Shown: positions 29,327-42,016 of the stretch, piece after piece
How positions within the stretch are numbered: the stretch's first letter is position 1
Layout: every line of letters begins with the position of its first letter
DNA from: Symsagittifera roscoffensis
Lineage: Eukaryota; Xenacoelomorpha; Acoela; Convolutidae
Reading direction: 5' to 3'
Assembly (NCBI RefSeq): GCF_963678635.1
Contig: NC_087066.1
Coordinates: 27,061,453 to 27,125,452, forward strand
DNA length: 64,000 nt
Translations under genes and position numbers: made by a program
Notes under the pieces: generated by a model
What the model saw: the letters and a program-made list of their open reading frames with translations, nothing else
Database searches by the model: none
What the model was told of the DNA's origin: nothing

Positions 29327-32300
29327 AATTCCAATTTGGGGATCGTCAACGGTTTCAAAGGTGCCACTCTTGATTTAGCCACAAAAAGATTGGTTGATTT
29401 CGTCTTTATGTTCCTGACGTAGATACAACTGGCGTATGCGGTTTCTGATGCGTCACAAAACAAATGAAGCTCAAAACTGTCCTCCACAACATGTCTCGGT
29501 ATGTCAAAATTCTCCACATTGTGAACTTTAGTCCTCCACCTTAGAAACGTCTCCATCATATCATCGGGGAGTTTGTCGTCCCAATTGATTCCCCGCGACC
29601 AAGAGGATTGCATGATGAGTTTCAACGGAAGCGTCATCGGAGTCAGCCAGCCCAGAGGATCAAAGATCTTAGAGATGTCTGAGAGTAGAGATAGTTTTGT
29701 CATGTTCTCCTTCAGATCGTGGGCTACTTTGAAGACGAAGACATCGTTTGTCGGAAGCCACTTGATTCCTAATGCTTTCACAGAGTAGTGTTTTGCTGAG
29801 AACTCGTGTTCGTTTTCGCGCAACTCACTGGGCAAGGATTCCATGACTTCTCTTGAGCTGCTTACAAATTTCCGTAGAGGAAACTGTTTCGTTGCTAGCT
29901 GACATCTAACGTCATTGATCAGTTTCTTCGCCGAGGGTAAGTCATCTGCGCCAGTCAACCAGTCATCGACGTAGAAGTCTCGACTGATTGTTTCTTCGAC
30001 ACAAGAATGCTTTCCTGCTTCTATGAGTGATCGAACAGAGTGATAGCAACTGCTAGCAACTCCATATGTCACTCGGGTCATCCTGTATGTATCTATTGGT
30101 TGGTCGGGCACATCTCTCCAGAGAATTCGGTGGAAGTCCTTATCCTCCTTGTTAAGAGCCACCTGACGATAGATCTTTTCAATGTCTCCGGTGATTCCAA
30201 TGGGGTAGCATCGGAATCTTAGCAGATGATCAAACAAATCGTCTTGAAGCTTAGGGCCAACCATCAGTGCATCGTTCAGTGAAATTCGGGTACTAGTAAG
30301 AGCACTAGCGTCAAAGACAACTCGTAGCTTTGTAGTTGTACTATCCTTTAGAACGCAGTGGTGGGGAAGGTAGTAGCATCTTTTCTCTGACATTGCGAGC
30401 TCATCTGGTGGTACGACTTCTAGGTGACCCATGTCTTGGAACTCTTTGATGAAGTCTCGGTACTGAGTGTACAAAGCCACATCCTGCTTAAGCTTGCGTT
30501 CCAGACTGAAGAATCGTTTGAGTGCATTGGCTTTGCATTCGCCGAGGGTTCCAACGGTTGTCTTGAAAGGCAAACTAACAGAGTAGCGACCATCTGGCTT
30601 AGTTATGGTTGTTTTGTCGAAATGATCCTCAACAAATTCTTCATCCTTCGATCGAGGGCATCGGTTCAAAGGCAAGTCCTCAATTGTCCAAAAGCGACTA
30701 ATGTCCAGATCAGACTCCTGACGGACGAAGTTTGTTTGCAAAACTCTATCAGCATTGCACTTGCTTAGTAACTGTACTGATCCACTCACAATCCAGCCAA
30801 AAATTGATTCATCCAAGGTGAGAGACCCTTCTCGTATCCGTTTACCAGTGGTGAGCTCGTTTGCCAGTTCAACGCCACATAGAAGATCAATCCTTCCTCT
30901 TTTGTCAAAAGCTGGATCGGCCAGCGCATATCGAGATGGAAGGTTATGTTCGCGTACATCCACATCGTCTCCTGGTAGATCTGATGTGACTTGAGGCATG
31001 ATGAAGAAGTCTGCTCGTAGTGTGTCTTCTCCGGGCAATGACAAAGTTATTGGAGCCAGTCCTCTCGTCTCCAATGGGGGGGCAGTTCCAACTGGTTTCA
31101 CTGTTTGGTTGACTGATTTACGAGGCAATCCATTCCTTCGTACGAAGCTTTCACTGACGAAGTTCAACTGCGATCCATTGTCTATCAAGGCGCGGCAAAT
31201 GATTTCTTGTCTGTGATGGTTGAACAGCGGTATCCTGCAAGTTCCAAGTAGGGCCGTTTTGTCAGGTTCCGTAGCACTAATTACAGTACACAGGTTGTTT
31301 CCACTCGTATGACAATCGTTCACAGTCTTTCTCTCAGTTGTAATAGGTTGTTCCCTGCGCTGACTGTCCGTGTGAAGAAGAGAATGGTGTCTTTTACCAC
31401 ACTGCTTACAATTGTGAGTGCTTGGGCATTTCGTTACCATATGCCCTGGGCGCAAACAATTAAAGCACAGTCGTTTGGAAGTCACTTCGTCTTTCCGTGT
31501 ATGTACTTTCAACTTCTTGAACTCGTTGCATGCAGTTACAGTATGAAGTGCTCCACAAAACACACATTGCTCGTCCACAGTTGTTGCTCCATACGATTGC
31601 CTTCGGTCGATTTTACTTTGGATATCAGCATGTGCTTCAATTCGAGTCGTTGGTTTCTGTAAAGTGATTGATGACTTCACTGCTTCTAGTGCCCTCGCTC
31701 GCGCACTAATGAAATTGTCAAGCTCGTGTAGTGTCTGGAGCTCTCTTCCTGGGTTGTGAAGCTGCCATTGCTTTTGGCTTTCTGGATCCAGTTTCTGCTC
31801 AATCACATGAACCAGTATTGGATCCCAGTCTTGAGTATTACAGCCTTGCACTTCTAATGCAGCCACATTTTCGCGGAAACATTCCAAAAGCTTCCTGAGG
31901 TTTGTTCCATCTTCGGCTTTCAAAGTCGGGTAGTTTAACACAGCACTGAGATGCATGCTTACAATGAACCTCTTGTTGTCGAATCGGTCCATTAGAGTCC
32001 TCCTTGCGAGCTCGTAGTTCACGTCTGTTACTGCTACATTCTTGATCAGATCGTGTGCTTCTCCTCGAAGCGAAGACTTGAGGTGGTTCAACTTCTCAGC
32101 GTTTTGGAGGTTTGGGTTTCCATGTACAGCAGAATCGAACTGATCGATGAAGCTCGTCCACTCTGTATACTTCCCACTGAAGGAGGGAAGATCTATCTTA
32201 GGCAGCTTGATCTGACTTGATCTTGGTGAGAACATTGTATGAAGCCCGCTCGCTTCTCCTGTTAACCCCCTGGAAGACGCTTGCTGATCTTCCAAGAAAT

Positions 32301-32736
32301 CATTCGTCTGCTGAATGAATTCTCGTACCTCCGCTCTGAACTCGCAAGCCGTTTCAAGCTCGGCTTGCAGACGTTCGTCTGGTACAACGTCCTCTATCAA
32401 TCGATCCTTTTCACTGATCGATGTGAGGGTCTCTCTTATGACCGCAAGAGAAATTCGCAAGCCAGCAAGATCAGTCACTGGATTGGACGATCGGATTGAG
32501 TTTATTCGATGCCTATGCTTAGAAATGCATGTCTTGTGACCACTTCTGGAGTGAACCAGCTTCAGGTATGTTCGTCCTGACTGATCGTTTTGTCCATGTT
32601 GCGCGCTCACAACAGCTGGTTGATCGCTCTGCTCGTTCGCATTGCTCTGACCTGGTTGCTCGTTCGCAACTGATCGTACATCGCCTTGCTCGTTCGCGAA
32701 GCTTCGTAGATCGTACTGGTCGTTGGTATCACTCAT
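29248..32736 (-). pseudogene. BEL/Pao copy 1: Gag, protease, reverse transcriptase and RNase H (1162 residues, longest open frame)
   Basis: Starts MSDTNDQYDL just inside the primer-binding site. Repeated ANEQ units occupy the first 40 residues. A Gag domain of the DUF1759 type spans about 178-320 (LPKIDLPSFSGKYTEW). Zinc knuckles lie at 424-437 (CFNCLRPGHMVTKC) and about 443-455. The protease site (LIDNGSQLNFVSES, about 517) has N where S or T is usual. Reverse transcriptase spans about 785-945 with YVDD at about 922. The RNase H-like part includes LFCDASETAY at about 1092. It ends at a premature stop after HTRKRWTIRSYFKK caused by the shared insertion. Family and domain order are clear BEL/Pao; function is lost without integrase. 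Confidence 0.93.
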
Positions 32737-32807
32737 AGTTCGTGGTTCGTGGTTAGTGGTTAATGGTTAGTAGTTCTTGGTTCGTTGTGTCCGGGTCGGC
32801 GGACCAA

Positions 32808-33396
32808 TGGTTTCTCGCCGAAGCCTAAAACTTTTCAATAGCGGACCAACTCAGCTTGACGTAGCTGAGATTTTACTTTAACTTTGATTCAACGAAGATA
32901 AGACTGTATATCAGAGGGAGGGGAACAGCTTATACCTGCTTCATTGTGTATACCAAGACAATGAAGTTGAACATCTATTATTTAAGAAGAAAAGTCTTGC
33001 AAATGTCAATATAACTTCAATGGGTTTTTGGCGTGTGCCTGCAGCGAGTATTCAATGCTAGCATTACAATACAAGAACTCTAAAACGTTGTATCGCAATA
33101 TTCGCAATTTTTTTACTCGTTGAGTTTGTGCAATGAGCCTTGATCCAGTCTCTATCTGTCTAAACCAGAGTCACAAGGCTCACCCAACTGCTGCTTCTTA
33201 ATGTGGATCAATTTTACAAGCTGTTTTGAAAATTTGGATAATTCGATATAAAAGTACATTACATAAAAGAGGGATTAATCCCGCGTAGATTAAATCAAAC
33301 ATTTGAAACAATCTTTGTTGGTTTAAATCAGTTTTTTGGCGGTTATTAATTTTCATTCCATTTTTCTTTCCACTAAGTTGCTCGTTGCAAGCAACA
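32808..33396 (-). repeat. BEL/Pao LTR 2 (type b)
   Basis: 589 bases with GATAAGACTGTATATCAGAG, TGTGTATACC, AAGTTGAACATCTATTAT and GATCCAGTC. It matches LTR 3 at every diagnostic site. It serves as 5' LTR of copy 1 and 3' LTR of copy 2. Confidence 0.92.
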
Positions 33397-33423
33397 TTGC
33401 CGCCCACCTTGAATGAGCCAAGT

Positions 33424-35361
33424 TCATTCAACACTGACAGGGAGTTTCCTTAGTTTTATGCAAGGCCGGACGTAGCAGCCTCTCGCGGTTCTGACCTTAG
33501 CTGATCGACATTGGCTGTCTCTCCCAAGGTAGACTTCCACAACCCGAGCTAATGGCCATTGTAAGGGGGGTTGGTTTTCGTCCATCAGGAGCACAACATC
33601 ACCAACTTCAAAATTTCGTTGTTTTGAAGTCCACTTCTTCCGTGGCTGCAGAGAAGACAAGTACTCCTTGCTCCATCGCTTCCAGAAAACTCCAATGAGT
33701 TTCTGCATATGTGCCCAGCGTTTGGCTGGATGAGTTTCAAAGGGCTGGAGTGTACTTGTCGTCAGTGGGGGCACTGGTATTGGCAGGTACTGCATTTCTT
33801 TCCCTGTCACCATCATAGCTGGTGTTAGGGTTCGTAGGTCCAGAACGTCGGTCGAAATCGGGAGGAGTGGTCGGGAGTTGAGGATTGCTTCAATGTCGCA
33901 TAGTAGAGTAGAAAGTTCCTCGTATGTCAAAACATTGTTCCCCATGACTCTTCGCAGATGTGATTTCGCAAGTTTCACGCCCGATTCCCAAAGTCCACCA
34001 AAGTGAGGAGCTCCTGGTGGAATCATTGTCCAAGTGATTCCAATCTCATCTGCGGCACTTGGCATTGATTGTGTTCCGAACTTCTTGGTTAGGTTCATTT
34101 GCAGTTGCCTTAGTTCATTTTTGGTTCCAACAAAGTTCAGTCCATTGTCTGAGTACATCCTTGCTGGAGCACCACGTCTAGCACAAAATCGTCTCAAGGC
34201 AGCAGTACAAGACTGGGAGGACAAACCCGATGTTAGCTCCAAATGTATGGCCTTTGTTGTGAAGCAAACAAACAAAGCCAAATATGACTTTGACAGCTGT
34301 TTGCCATTCAGTGTCACAAAAGGACCAGCAAAGTCCACGCCAGTGTGAGTGAATGGAGGCGAAGGCGTTATTCGTTCTTTGGGTAGGTCTCCCATCAATG
34401 GTGGATTTGATCGTGCGTTGAATCGTTGGCACTTCACACAGTTTCGTATGAGGTGACGAATTGCTGATTGCGCGTCCACAATCCAGAAATGTCGTCGAAG
34501 TTCAGCAAGGATCGTATTTGCGGGAGCATGAAAATACTTCAGATGAATGTCCTGCAGGATGAGTTTGGCCAGTCGACTTTTCTTGGGTATCACGATTTGG
34601 TTGCGCTGATCATCTGCGAGAGTTTGGTTCTGACTCAGTCTCCCGCCCACCTTGATGAGTCCGTCATCAACGAGGGGGTATAGTCGCAGAAGATGGCTTT
34701 TCTTCGCAACTGATTCGCCAGCATTCAATGCCCTTAGTTCATCACTGAAGAACTTAGTTTGTTCGTTTCGTATTAGCTTCAGAAGGGCGTTGCGTCTATT
34801 CGTCAAAGAAGTTGGATGAACGTAACTGCCATCTTCTGGGTGCTTCTGGTTTCGATGTGCAAAAAAGGCAACATAGCACAGTACACGAATGCACTTCTCT
34901 AGACTGCTGAATTTTTCCAGATCTAATAGTGCGTCCAAAGAAGGCTTGACCAATTGGCAGCTGTTGACAACTGCGTTTTTCTTTCTTTCAGAACCAACTT
35001 TTGTTAGCTTTGGTTGGTCTGGAATCCGAAGTTCGGAGAGCCAGCTCGGTCCATGCCACCACAGTGAAGAGTTTTTCAGCGTCATTGCTTCGAGTCCACG
35101 AGTTGCAGCATCCGCTGGGTTTTCCTCACTTCGTACATGTCGCCAGTTGACTGGTTTCAAAACCTCCTGTACTTCATGCACTCGGTTGCGAACAAAAGTG
35201 TTACAGACGTTTGGGGTCTCGTTGAACCAACAAAGTACAATCGTGGCATCTGTCCAACCGAAAACTTCCTTCGGATTCCGTCCTATTTTTTGAAGTAGGA
35301 TCGTATGGTCCATCTTTTCCTCGTATGGTCCAGCAACTTGCATCCTAGCACAGCTGCACAC
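33424..35361 (-). pseudogene. BEL/Pao copy 2: integrase half
   Basis: 645 residues, identical in translation to the copy 1 integrase half at 27389-29326, including its out-of-frame start. The three catalytic acidic residues and the zinc domain are intact. Confidence 0.9.
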
Positions 35362-37109
35362 AATTCCAATTTGGGGATCGTCAACGGTTTCAAAGGTGCC
35401 ACTCTTGATTTAGCCACAAAAAGATTGGTTGATTTCGTCTTTATGTTCCTGACGTAGATACAACTGGCGTATGCGGTTTCTGATGCGTCACAAAACAAAT
35501 GAAGCTCAAAACTGTCCTCCACAACATGTCTCGGTATGTCAAAATTCTCCACATTGTGAACTTTAGTCCTCCACCTTAGAAACGTCTCCATCATATCATC
35601 GGGGAGTTTGTCGTCCCAATTGATTCCCCGCGACCAAGAGGATTGCATGATGAGTTTCAACGGAAGCGTCATCGGAGTCAGCCAGCCCAGAGGATCAAAG
35701 ATCTTAGAGATGTCTGAGAGTAGAGATAGTTTTGTCATGTTCTCCTTCAGATCGTGGGCTACTTTGAAGACGAAGACATCGTTTGTCGGAAGCCACTTGA
35801 TTCCTAATGCTTTCACAGAGTAGTGTTTTGCTGAGAACTCGTGTTCGTTTTCGCGCAACTCACTGGGCAAGGATTCCATGACTTCTCTTGAGCTGCTTAC
35901 AAATTTCCGTAGAGGAAACTGTTTCGTTGCTAGCTGACATCTAACGTCATTGATCAGTTTCTTCGCCGAGGGTAAGTCATCTGCGCCAGTCAACCAGTCA
36001 TCGACGTAGAAGTCTCGACTGATTGTTTCTTCGACACAAGAATGCTTTCCTGCTTCTATGAGTGATCGAACAGAGTGATAGCAACTGCTAGCAACTCCAT
36101 ATGTCACTCGGGTCATCCTGTATGTATCTATTGGTTGGTCGGGCACATCTCTCCAGAGAATTCGGTGGAAGTCCTTATCCTCCTTGTTAAGAGCCACCTG
36201 ACGATACATCTTTTCAATGTCTCCGGTGATTCCAATGGGGTAGCATCGGAATCTCAGCAGATGATCAAACAAATCGTCTTGAAGCTTAGGGCCAACCATC
36301 AGTGCATCGTTCAGTGAAATTCGGGTACTAGTAAGAGCACTAGCGTCAAAGACAACTCGTAGCTTTGTAGTTGTACTATCCTTTAGAACGCAGTGGTGGG
36401 GAAGGTAGTAGCATCTTTTCTCTGACATTGCGAGCTCATCTGGTGGTACGACTTCTAGGTGACCCATGTCTTGGAACTCTTTGATGAAGTCTCGGTACTG
36501 AGTGTACAAAGCCACATCCTGCTTAAGCTTGCGTTCCAGACTGAAGAATCGTTTGAGTGCATTGGCTTTGCATTCGCCGAGGGTTCCAACGGTTGTCTTG
36601 AAAGGCAAACTAACAGAGTAGCGACCATCTGGCTTAGTTATGGTTGTTTTGTCGAAATGATCCTCAACAAATTCTTCATCCTTCGATCGAGGGTATCGGT
36701 TCAAAGGCAAGTCCTCAATTGTCCAAAAGCGACTAATGTCCAGATCAGACTCCTGACGGACGAAGTTTGTTTGCAAAACTCTATCAGCATTGCACTTGCT
36801 TAGTAACTGTACTGATCCACTCACAATCCAGCCAAAAATTGATTCATCCAAGGTGAGAGACCCTTCTCGTATCCGTTTACCAGTGGTGAGCTCGTTTGCC
36901 AGTTCAACGCCACATAGAAGATCAATCCTTCCTCTTTTGTCAAAAGCTGGATCGGCCAGCGCATATCGAGATGGAAGGTTATGTTCGCGTACATCCACAT
37001 CGTCTCCTGGTAGATCTGATGTGACTTGAGGCATGATGAAGAAGTCTGCTCGTAGTGTGTCTTCTCCGGGCAATGACAAAGTTATTGGAGCCAGTCCTCT
37101 CGTCTCCAA
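35283..37109 (-). pseudogene. BEL/Pao copy 2: RT and RNase H segment
   Basis: 608 residues opening METRGLAPITLSL immediately after the G-run frameshift. They keep the full RT with YVDDWLTG and the RNase H-like part. The Met is an internal codon exposed by the break, not a natural start. Confidence 0.9.
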
Positions 37110-38776
37110 TGGGGGGGGGGGGCAGTTCCAACTGGTTTCACTGTTTGGTTGACTGATTTACGAGGCAATCCATTCCTTCGTACGAAGCTTTCACTGACGA
37201 AGTTCAACTGCGATCCATTGTCTATCAAGGCGCGGCAAATGATTTCTTGTCTGTGATGGTTGAACAGCGGTATCCTGCAAGTTCCAAGTAGGGCCGTTTT
37301 GTCAGGTTCCGTAGCACTAATTACAGTACACAGGTTGTTTCCACTCGTATGACAATCGTTCACAGTCTTTCTCTCAGTTGTAATAGGTTGTTCCCTGCGC
37401 TGACTGTCCGTGTGAAGAAGAGAATGGTGTCTTTTACCACACTGCTTACAATTGTGAGTGCTTGGGCATTTCGTTACCATATGCCCTGGGCGCAAACAAT
37501 TAAAGCACAGTCGTTTGGAAGTCACTTCGTCTTTCCGTGTATGTACTTTCAACTTCTTGAACTCGTTGCATGCAGTTACAGTATGAAGTGCTCCACAAAA
37601 CACACATTGCTCGTCCACAGTTGTTGCTCCATACGATTGCCTTCGGTCGATTTTACTTTGGATATCAGCATGTGCTTCAATTCGAGTCGTTGGTTTCTGT
37701 AAAGTGATTGATGACTTCACTGCTTCTAGTGCCCTCGCTCGCGCACTAATGAAATTGTCAAGCTCGTGTAGTTTCTGGAGCTCTCTTCCTGGGTTGTGAA
37801 GCTGCCATTGCTTTTGGCTTTCTGGATCCAGTTTCTGCTCAATCACATGAACCAGTATTGGATCCCAGTCTTGAGTATTACAGCCTTGCACTTCTAATGC
37901 AGCCACATTTTCGCGGAAACATTCCAAAAGCTTCCTGAGGTTTGTTCCATCTTCGGCTTTCAAAGTCGGGTAGTTTAACACAGCACTGAGATGCATGCTT
38001 ACAATGAACCTCTTGTTGTCGAATCGGTCCATTAGAGTCCTCCTTGCGAGCTCGTAGTTCACGTCTGTTACTGCTACATTCTTGATCAGATCGTGTGCTT
38101 CTCCTCGAAGCGAAGACTTGAGGTAGTTCAACTTCTCAGCGTTTTGGAGGTTTGGGTTTCCATGTACAGCAGAATCGAACTGATCGATGAAGCTCGTCCA
38201 CTCTGTATACTTCCCACTGAAGGAGGGAAGATCTATCTTAGGCAGCTTGATCTGACTTGATCTTGGTGAGAACATTGTATGAAGCCCGCTCGCTTCTCCT
38301 GTTAACCCCCTGGAAGACGCTTGCTGATCTTCCAAGAAATCATTCGTCTGCTGAATGAATTCTCGTACCTCCGCTCTGAACTCGCAAGCCGTTTCAAGCT
38401 CGGCTTGCAGACGTTCGTCTGGTACAACGTCCTCTATCAATCGATCTTTTTCACTGATCGATGTGAGGGTCTCTCTTATGACCGCAAGAGAAATTCGCAA
38501 GCCAGCAAGATCAGTCACTGAATTGGACGATCGGATTGAGTTTATTCGATGCCTATGCTTAGAAATGCATGTCTTGTGACCACTTCTGGAGTGAACCAGC
38601 TTCAGGTATGTTCGTCCTGACTGATCGTTTTGTCCATGTTGCGCGCTCACAACAGCTGGTTGATCGCTCTGCTCGTTCGCATTGCTCTGACCTGGTTGCT
38701 CGTTCGCAACTGATCGTACATCGCCTTGCTCGTTCGCGAAGCTTCGTAGATCGTACTGGTCGTTGGTATCACTCAT
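37082..38776 (-). pseudogene. BEL/Pao copy 2: Gag and start of protease
   Basis: 564 residues from MSDTNDQYDL through the zinc knuckles and the DNGS protease site. They end in out-of-frame APPPHWRREDWLQ at the expanded G-run. The natural start is retained. Confidence 0.9.
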
Positions 38777-38847
38777 AGTTCGTGGTTCGTGGTTAGTGGT
38801 TAATGGTTAGTAGTTCTTGGTTCGTTGTGTCCGGGTCGGCGGACCAA

Positions 38848-39436
38848 TGGTTTCTCGCCGAAGCCTAAAACTTTTCAATAGCGGACCAACTCAGCTTGAC
38901 GTAGCTGAGATTTTACTTTAACTTTGATTCAACGAAGATAAGACTGTATATCAGAGGGAGGGGAACAGCTTATACCTGCTTCATTGTGTATACCAAGACA
39001 ATGAAGTTGAACATCTATTATTTAAGAAGAAAAGTCTTGCAAATGTCAATATAACTTCAATGGGTTTTTGGCGTGTGCCTGCAGCGAGTATTCAATGCTA
39101 GCATTACAATACAAGAACTCTAAAACGTTGTATCGCAATATTCGCAATTTTTTTACTCGTTGAGTTTGTGCAATGAGCCTTGATCCAGTCTCTATCTGTC
39201 TAAACCAGAGTCACAAGGCTCACCCAACTGCTGCTTCTTAATGTGGATCAATTTTACAAGCTGTTTTGAAAATTTGGATAATTCGATATAAAAGTACATT
39301 ACATAAAAGAGGGATTAATCCCGCGTAGATTAAATCAAACATTTGAAACAATCTTTGTTGGTTTAAATCAGTTTTTTGGCGGTTATTAATTTTCATTCCA
39401 TTTTTCTTTCCACTAAGTTGCTCGTTGCAAGCAACA
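38848..39436 (-). repeat. BEL/Pao LTR 3 (type b)
   Basis: 589 bases, identical to LTR 2 at all diagnostic sites. It serves as 5' LTR of copy 2 and 3' LTR of copy 3. Confidence 0.92.
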
Positions 39437-39463
39437 TTGCCGCCCACCTTGAATGAGCCAAGT

Positions 39464-41839
39464 TCATTCAACACTGACAGGGAGTTTCCTTAGTTTTATG
39501 CAAGGCCGGACGTAGCAGCCTCTCGCGGTTCTGACCTTAGCTGATCGACATTGGCTGTCTCTCCCAAGGTAGACTTCCACAACCCGAGCTAATGGCCATT
39601 GTAAGGGGGGTTGGTTTTCGTCCATCAGGAGCACAACATCACCAACTTCAAAATTTCGTTGTTTTGAAGTCCACTTCTTCCGTGGCTGCAGAGAAGACAA
39701 GTACTCCTTGCTCCATCGCTTCCAGAAAACTCCAATGAGTTTCTGCATATGTGCCCAGCGTTTGGCTGGATGAGTTTCAAAGGGCTGGAGTGTACTTGTC
39801 GTCAGTGGGGGCACTGGTATTGGCAGGTACTGCATTTCTTTCCCTGTCACCATCATAGCTGGTGTTAGGGTTCGTAGGTCCAGAACGTCGGTCGAAATCG
39901 GGAGGAGTGGTCGGGAGTTGAGGATTGCTTCAATGTCGCATAGTAGAGTAGAAAGTTCCTCGTATGTCAAAACATTGTTCCCCATGACTCTTCGCAGATG
40001 TGATTTCGCAAGTTTCACGCCCGATTCCCAAAGTCCACCAAAGTGAGGAGCTCCTGGTGGAATCATTGTCCAAGTGATTCCAATCTCATCTGCGGCACTT
40101 GGCATTGATTGTGTTCCGAACTTCTTGGTTAGGTTCATTTGCAGTTGCCTTAGTTCATTTTTGGTTCCAACAAAGTTCAGTCCATTGTCTGAGTACATCC
40201 TTGCTGGAGCACCACGTCTAGCACAAAATCGTCTCAAGGCAGCAGTACAAGACTGGGAGGACAAACCCGATGTTAGCTCCAAATGTATGGCCTTTGTTGT
40301 GAAGCAAACAAACAAAGCCAAATATGACTTTGACAGCTGTTTGCCATTCAGTGTCACAAAAGGACCAGCAAAGTCCACGCCAGTGTGAGTGAATGGAGGC
40401 GAAGGCGTTATTCGTTCTTTGGGTAGGTCTCCCATCAATGGTGGATTTGATCGTGCGTTGAATCGTTGGCACTTCACACAGTTTCGTATGAGGTGACGAA
40501 TTGCTGATTGCGCGTCCACAATCCAGAAATGTCGTCGAAGTTCAGCAAGGATCGTATTTGCGGGAGCATGAAAATACTTCAGATGAATGTCCTGCAGGAT
40601 GAGTTTGGCCAGTCGACTTTTCTTGGGTATCACGATTTGGTTGCGCTGATCATCTGCGAGAGTTTGGTTCTGACTCAGTCTCCCGCCCACCTTGATGAGT
40701 CCGTCATCAACGAGGGGGTATAGTCGCAGAAGATGGCTTTTCTTCGCAACTGATTCGCCAGCATTCAATGCCCTTAGTTCATCACTGAAGAACTTAGTTT
40801 GTTCGTTTCGTATTAGCTTCAGAAGGGCGTTGCGTCTATTCGTCAAAGAAGTTGGATGAACGTAACTGCCATCTTCTGGGTGCTTCTGGTTTCGATGTGC
40901 AAAAAAGGCAACATAGCACAGTACACGAATGCACTTCTCTAGACTGCTGAATTTTTCCAGATCTAATAGTGCGTCCAAAGAAGGCTTGACCAATTGGCAG
41001 CTGTTGACAACTGCGTTTTTCTTTCTTTCAGAACCAACTTTTGTTAGCTTTGGTTGGTCTGGAATCCGAAGTTCGGAGAGCCAGCTCGGTCCATGCCACC
41101 ACAGTGAAGAGTTTTTCAGCGTCATTGCATCGAGTCCACGAGTTGCAGCATCCGCTGGGTTTTCCTCACTTCGTACATGTCGCCAGTTGACTGGTTTCAA
41201 AACCTCCTGTACTTCATGCACTCGGTTGCGAACAAAAGTGTTCCAGACGTTTGGGGTCTCGTTGATCCAACAAAGTACAATCGTGGCATCTGTCCAACCG
41301 AAAACTTCCTTCGGATTCCGTCCTATCTTTTGAAGTGCTTTCCTCGTATGGTCCAGCAACTTGCATCCTAGCACAGCTGCACACAATTCCAATTTGGGGA
41401 TCGTCAACGGTTTCAAAGGTGCCACTCTTGATTTAGCCACAAAAAGATTGGTTGATTTCGTCTTTATGTTCCTGACGTAGATACAACTGGCGTATGCGGT
41501 TTCTGATGCGTCACAAAACAAATGAAGCTCAAAACTGTCCTCCACAACATGTCTCGGTATGTCAAAATTCTCCACATTGTGAACTTTAGTCCTCCACCTT
41601 AGAAACGTCTCCATCATATCATCGGGGAGTTTGTCGTCCCAATTGATTCCCCGCGACCAAGAGGATTGCATGATGAGTTTCAACGGAAGCGTCATCGGAG
41701 TCAGCCAGCCCAGAGGATCAAAGATCTTAGAGATGTCTGAGAGTAGAGATCGTTTTGTCATGTTCTCCTTCAGATCGTGGGCTACTTTGAAGACGAAGAC
41801 ATCGTTTGTCGGAAGCCACTTGATTCCTAATGCTTTCAC
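39464..41839 (-). pseudogene. BEL/Pao copy 3: RNase H plus integrase, continuous
   Basis: 791 residues in which the RNase H-like segment runs straight into integrase through HTRKALQKIGRNPKEVFGW. This shows what copies 1 and 2 lost at their insertion. It carries WINETPNVWNTF where copies 1 and 2 have F and C. It begins at an internal Met after a stop codon. Confidence 0.9.
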
Positions 41840-42016
41840 AGAGTAGTGTTTTGCTGAGAACTCGTGTTAGTTTTCGCGCAACTCACTGGGCAAGGATTCC
41901 ATGACTTCTCTTGAGCTGCTTACAAATTTCCGTAGAGGAAACTGTTTCGTTGCTAGCTGACATCTAACGTCATTGATCAGTTTCTTCGCCGAGGGTAAGT
42001 CATCTGCGCCAGTCAA

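Larger units (their letters stand above)
27362..32807 (-). mobile_element. BEL/Pao internal region, copy 1
   Basis: 5446 bases between LTR 1 and LTR 2. Lesion: the net 17-base insertion at about 29290 also seen in copy 2, which breaks the frame between RNase H and integrase. Gag-protease-RT is otherwise open. Copy 1 alone has ILE in DIEKIYRQV, where copies 2 and 3 have MET. Confidence 0.93.
33397..38847 (-). mobile_element. BEL/Pao internal region, copy 2
   Basis: 5451 bases. Two lesions: the same net 17-base insertion as copy 1 (near 35325) and a 12-G run at 37111-37122, where copy 1 has 7 and copy 3 has 10. The G-run shifts the frame between Gag and protease/RT. Confidence 0.93.

Noticed and set aside
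27999-32738. Plus-strand frames of 60-134 residues repeated in all BEL copies
   Set aside because: They are antisense shadows of the conserved BEL polyprotein and repeat only because the copies do.
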